A stretch of DNA of 51,013 bases from an uncultured Alteromonadaceae bacterium (GTDB lineage Bacteria; Pseudomonadota; Gammaproteobacteria; Pseudomonadales; Halieaceae). The DNA lies in the NCBI GenBank assembly GCA_913064725.1, contig CAJYAI010000014.1:1-51013 (forward strand), read 5' to 3'. Every line of letters starts with the position of its first letter. The first letter of the stretch is position 1. Positions 48,102-51,013 of the stretch are shown here, piece by piece. Position numbers and translations under genes: made by a program. Below the pieces are notes generated by a model. The model saw nothing but the letters and a program-made list of their open reading frames with translations, had not been told where the DNA came from and did not search any database.

Positions 48102-49583
48102 TTATTCAACTGGGCTTTGGGTTGTTGAGCCCTCATTGCGCCGACTAGCAGCCTCGGCCCAGGGTGGACGGGTCTCCTCGCCCCCAAATGTGTCCCAAGG
48201 CTGATCCGTCGCGAATTGCACCGGCTTGCTTCGCGGCACTGCGAGCAAGGCTTCGCGCATTTGTGAGAATCGCTGAGGAAATTGTTCCTTTAAATCTTCT
48301 AGCTCACGGGGATCTGTTTCGATGTTATGAAGATACCAAGTGTCGGACTTCAAAAAGTCAGGCATAACGGGCAGTGAGCCTTCGCGGACCACCTTCCAGG
48401 GCCAATCTATCATGGCCTCGCTGTCGAAATTGGCGACAACAAAAGGCTTTGCTGGTAACGGCGATTCGCCTAAAAGAGCGGCTTTGATGCTCCGTCCATC
48501 AACACTGTTAATAGTAAGACCCGCTATATCGGTAAGCGTTGGCAACACATCGGCAATGTTAACAGCCTGAGAGAGCGGCTCGCTGGACTCCATTTTGCCC
48601 GGCCACCAAATTGCAGCAGGCACGCGGATACCACCCTCGAATACAGACCCTTTACCCTGTTTAAGGCCACCATTATTGCTAAAGCCATCGCGCATGGGTG
48701 GAATGAGTAGTTCGATTAGCCAGGGCTTCGGTGAGGAGCCACCATTGTCACTGGCAAACAAAATTACCGTATTCTTGCCCCAAGACTGGTTCATTATTGC
48801 TTCAACAACATCTCCAACCGCATTGTCGAGGGCTGAGATCATACGCAACAGGGTGGCACGTCCTTGATGTTCGACGCTGGCATCTTTGGGTTCTTCAACA
48901 GGCGTGTGGATAGCATTGAAGGAGACAAATAAGAACAGTGGGGCGTCGCTTGCGGTGCGGCCTTCAATGATGTTGATGGCTGCGTTTTTAATTAGGTCTG
49001 TGGTGTAGCCCTCCTCACGTAGGGTCATACCATTTTTTTGCCAATCCAGACCGCCAGAGAACACATGGTCGAAGTAACCTATGCCGCCGTTGAGGTGCCC
49101 GTAAAAAGAGTCAAAGCCGCGCTGCTGAGGCCAGTAGGCGGTATTGGCGTTGCCCAAATGCCATTTGCCAACTAAATGTGTCTGATAGCCCACGCCTTTG
49201 AGGTGCTCAGGCAGCGTCTGCCAATGCAGCGGCAATCCCTCACTGGAGTGCCATTGTATAGGGCCTTTAACGCCGTGCGTGGTAGCGAATAGGCCTGTCA
49301 GCAGCGAGGCTCGGGTGGGTGAGCAGGTAGGGTTAACGTAAAATCGATCAAACTCCACACCTTGAGCAGCGATGCCATCAATATGAGGCGAAACAACATT
49401 TTCATTGTGATAGCCGACGTCACCCCAGCCGAGATCGTCAACCAAGAGGATCACCATATTGGGTTTGGATATTGATATTGCTTCGCCGTCCGCGGATACG
49501 ATGCCGGCCGCGGTCGCCGTAAGCGCTGTGCTGCCGAGGAAAAAGAAGATACAAATCGCTAAATAGTGTTTGAGCAGTGGCAT
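48102..49583 (-). CDS. Exported arylsulfatase (formylglycine type, arylsulfatase-B-like)
   Basis: The protein has 493 residues. The signal peptide (M-P-L-L-K-H-Y-L..T-A-T-A-A) directs it to the periplasm. Active-site pieces: V-D-D-L-G-W-G-D-V-G-Y, maturation motif C87-S-P-T-R-A-S-L-L-T-G, V-G-K-W-H-L-G, N-A-I-H-T-P and A-S-D-N-G-G-S. The Q-Q-R-G-F-D-S-F-Y-G-H motif is typical of arylsulfatase B-like enzymes. It is the only sulfatase of the window outside the glycan locus. The promoter region carries a copy of the aromatic-cluster operator, so the natural substrate may be an aryl sulfate whose phenol feeds that pathway; a glycan substrate cannot be excluded. Confidence 0.92.
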   Translation of the reverse strand: MPLLKHYLAICIFFFLGSTALTATAAGIVSADGEAISISKPNMVILLVDDLGWGDVGYHNENVVSPHIDGIAAQGVEFDRFYVNPTCSPTRASLLTGLFATTHGVKGPIQWHSSEGLPLHWQTLPEHLKGVGYQTHLVGKWHLGNANTAYWPQQRGFDSFYGHLNGGIGYFDHVFSGGLDWQKNGMTLREEGYTTDLIKNAAINIIEGRTASDAPLFLFVSFNAIHTPVEEPKDASVEHQGRATLLRMISALDNAVGDVVEAIMNQSWGKNTVILFASDNGGSSPKPWLIELLIPPMRDGFSNNGGLKQGKGSVFEGGIRVPAAIWWPGKMESSEPLSQAVNIADVLPTLTDIAGLTINSVDGRSIKAALLGESPLPAKPFVVANFDSEAMIDWPWKVVREGSLPVMPDFLKSDTWYLHNIETDPRELEDLKEQFPQRFSQMREALLAVPRSKPVQFATDQPWDTFGGEETRPPWAEAASRRNEGSTTQSPVE

Positions 49584-49633
49584 CGCCGGGAAGACCTGTT
49601 GTTTTTTATAATTCGAGGCAATTTTATATGTGG

Positions 49634-49649
49634 CTTGTCAATTGGCAAG
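49634..49649. promoter_or_regulatory. Second copy of the TetR-type operator, upstream of the sulfatase
   Basis: CTTGTCAATTGGCAAG is identical in 16 of 16 bases to the core of 46045-46062 and lies 51 bp before the sulfatase start. It is part of a duplicated block of about 115 bp. Confidence 0.65.
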
Positions 49650-49664
49650 TTAAACATAAGGGAA

Positions 49665-49735
49665 CCCATCCCGAACATCAAAGACGTTGTATATGCCAGA
49701 TTTCGTGTCACCGACCTGCAGGTGCAAAAATAGTT
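49665..49735 (+). pseudogene. Decayed copy of the 5' end of the extradiol dioxygenase gene
   Basis: The sequence matches 46081-46146 closely (P-N-I-K-D-V-V-Y-A-R-F-R-V-T-D-L-Q-V-Q-K), but the start codon is ATC and a TAG stops the frame at Q-K-*. About eight substitutions and one indel are visible against the parent over some 87 bases. After this point the similarity ends. Confidence 0.85.
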
Positions 49736-49877
49736 TATCGGTGAACGCTACTCCATCTGCCAGAGGGAGCTGCCTTTGAATTTCAAAAATCTCGAGGAGC
49801 GCTTGCTCGAGGAACTCAACCGTTTGCGTCAACTTGAGTCGAGTGTCGATAAAGTACTGTCCGGCCTGACGCCATAG
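49736..49877 (+). pseudogene. Possible 3' remnant of an unidentified gene
   Basis: In the same frame as the dioxygenase remnant, an open stretch of 46 codons ends at TAG 49875. It reads like the C-terminus of a helical or coiled-coil protein (N-L-E-E-R-L-L-E-E-L-N-R-L-R-Q-L-E-S, then K-V-L-S-G-L-T-P). There is no start codon of its own with a ribosome site. It may be a scar of the gene that was fused to the duplicated block. Nothing further is recognised up to 50061. Confidence 0.4.
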
Positions 49878-50061
49878 CCGACTTATGTTTGGCCAATTAT
49901 TTTTGAGTGCCAAATACTCCAGTCTGCATTTGATTCAACGGCCGACCTCAGGGCGCACCTGCACAAAAGTGTTGAGCGTGGCACTTAGGTGGGCGGGTGG
50001 ACTCGTGTCATCAAAGACCATGTTGCAAGATGCTCTAGCGCCGTGGACGCTTATTGGGGTC

Positions 50062-50469
50062 TCAGTAGTCGTCAACCTTGCCGCGATTTTTCTTAATTGA
50101 GCCCTGCTTCTTCTTACTCTCGAGGCGCTTGCGCACCGCTGATCTAGAGGGGCGGGTTTTCCTTCTCGGCTTATCGGTATATTGGGATTTTTGAAGCAAC
50201 TCATCCAGTCGCTCCAGGCTCTCTAGCCTGTTTTTTTCCTGGCTCCTGAACTTTTGCGCCTTGATGACGATCACGCCATCAGTATTGATCCTGGTATCGC
50301 GTAGCTCAAGAAGCTTCGATTTAACGGTTTCCGGTAAACTAGAGGCCTTGACGTCGAATCTCAAATGGATGGCAGAGGAAACCTTGTTGACGTTCTGGCC
50401 CCCCGGACCGCTGGCACGGATCGCCGAAAATTCAATCTGGCTCTCGGGAATGTCTGAAACGCGAACCAT
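50062..50469 (-). CDS. arfB: Peptidyl-tRNA hydrolase ArfB (alternative ribosome rescue factor)
   Basis: The protein has 135 residues, the normal length for YaeJ/ArfB. The GGQ motif at 23-25 lies in S-G-P-G-G-Q-N-V-N-K, as in class I release factors. The domain is followed by a linker and a basic C-terminal tail (K-T-R-P-S-R-S-A-V-R-K-R-L-E-S-K-K-K and onward) that enters the mRNA channel of stalled ribosomes. It hydrolyses peptidyl-tRNA on ribosomes stuck at the 3' end of broken mRNA. It is a single gene with no operon partner visible. Confidence 0.96.
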   Translation of the reverse strand: MVRVSDIPESQIEFSAIRASGPGGQNVNKVSSAIHLRFDVKASSLPETVKSKLLELRDTRINTDGVIVIKAQKFRSQEKNRLESLERLDELLQKSQYTDKPRRKTRPSRSAVRKRLESKKKQGSIKKNRGKVDDY

Positions 50470-50888
50470 CAGGCAGACGACCTAAAACGGGCATTGTGTG
50501 TGTTCACCTTGATGCAGTCACTCTGATCCATGTTTTCCGGCATCTAGACAATAAGACTCGTTGGTCGCGATGCAGATGTATTTCTCGCATTACCTGCGCC
50601 GCCCTCAATATTGAGTGTCGTTCCAAAGATCTCAGACTTTGCAAAGTGAGGCAGCTCGGTTGCAACACGATTTAAATCTGCGACGATCGTATAGTATCTA
50701 TCTGCACCCATATCCTTCAAACCGCTGTTCGAATTGCCAGCCCCTGTGGGATCGATCGAGCCCCGAGATCGCTTGCTGCCCAGATACATTACACTTCTCT
50801 GGTACAGGCTCAACTGTTCCGAGAACGGGCCTCTATCCCCTCAGTTTGTTATTTATTTCAATATTATGTCTCAGTATTTGTATAGATC
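50470..50888. other. Region with no assured gene
   Basis: An 89-codon open frame at 50544-50813 on the minus strand has no recognisable motif and no good ribosome site; it may be chance or a degraded gene. The 12-bp palindrome CTCAATATTGAG at 50604-50615 lies inside it. The AT-rich stretch around 50840-50885 may hold the promoter of the next gene. Confidence 0.4.
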
Positions 50889-51013
50889 ATGGCCATGAAG
50901 AAAACACTGTGTAAATCAAAAGCAGTTCGCGAGAGAAGCCGCTTACAGCGAAGTTCAAAGCCGGTATCGCACCAGTGTAAAAAGTGTGGGCGTTTGAGCA
51001 CGAAAAAGAAGTG
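50889..51013 (+). CDS. Small basic protein with CxxC pair, 5' part
   Basis: The frame from ATG 50889 (or ATG 50895) runs off the window end. The visible 41 residues are very basic (K-K-T-L-C-K-S-K-A-V-R-E-R-S-R, then C-K-K-C-G-R-L-S-T-K-K-K). The C-K-K-C pair and Lys-rich flanks suggest one half of a zinc ribbon, as in small proteins of unknown role common in proteobacteria. The length and second Cys pair lie outside the window. Confidence 0.65.
   Translation, partial: MAMKKTLCKSKAVRERSRLQRSSKPVSHQCKKCGRLSTKKK

Noticed and set aside
49885-50100. Open frame of 71 codons on the plus strand with a hydrophobic end
   Set aside because: It overlaps the 3' end of arfB antisense and lacks a ribosome site; kept only as part of an unassigned gap.
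50604-50615. CTCAATATTGAG as a second copy of the palindrome at 36738
   Set aside because: Only the 12-bp AT-centred core is shared, one site looks like a terminator stem, and the other has no promoter or terminator context.

Overview
The window looks like a chromosomal stretch from a marine, copiotrophic gammaproteobacterium, probably Halieaceae (OM60/NOR5) or a relative. This is inferred from the sulfatase-rich glycan locus with a TonB receptor but no SusD, the moderate GC, the Caulobacter/Xanthomonas-type TonB receptor and the many lipoproteins with adhesin-like domains. No rRNA, intact tRNA, phage or IS transposase gene was seen.

Layout. (1) 1-4000: the tail of an AhpD-like protein, two related secreted two-domain proteins of unknown function (684-1439 and 3102-3956) and a DUF2891 lipoprotein. 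(2) 4372-21794: a polysaccharide-utilisation locus. A LacI/SalR-type regulator is divergent from an Ig-repeat/DUF1566 lipoprotein, a TonB-dependent receptor, a right-handed beta-helix protein, two sulfatases, a GH3 glycosidase and two more sulfatases. The four sulfatases are of four different types, so the substrate is probably a heterogeneously sulfated glycan; I cannot name it. (3) 22116-30063: a choice-of-anchor-I lipoprotein with an inserted lamin-tail domain (LTD), divergent from a lipoprotein carrying LTD-HNH nuclease-LTD; a GH128 endo-beta-1,3-glucanase lipoprotein; and a secreted protein behind an 8-bp tandem repeat. (4) 30529-33976: an operon of an exported TAP-like alpha/beta hydrolase with a NatAB-type ABC exporter. 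(5) 34646-42641: a nucleotide-sugar epimerase, a flippase-like membrane protein and an overlapping run of GT2, GT39, PAP2, GT39 and PAP2 genes. Together these resemble the enzymes for lipid-linked uronic acid transfer and lipid A dephosphorylation. (6) 42873-49583: an aromatic catabolic cluster (TetR, fumarylacetoacetase-family hydrolase, MhpA-like hydroxylase, extradiol dioxygenase, membrane-anchored GST) next to an exported arylsulfatase. The palindrome in the cluster's divergent promoter is duplicated upstream of the sulfatase. (7) 50062-51013: arfB and the start of a small Cys-rich basic protein.

The intergenic regions at about 21.9, 30.3, 34.4 and 42.7 kb carry copies of a dispersed repeat. 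It consists of a decayed tRNA-Val(GAC)-like sequence with an approximately 89-bp hairpin element inserted at one position in the T-loop. One tRNA-like copy, at 34452-34535, lacks the insertion.

The most unusual points are this tRNA-derived repeat family, the aryl-sulfate catabolic cluster with its copied operator, the paired LTD lipoproteins, the DUF1566 lipoprotein translationally close to the TonB receptor, and a sulfatase with a non-canonical maturation motif (C-S-V-A-R). All functions are read from motifs and gene context; no searches were run.
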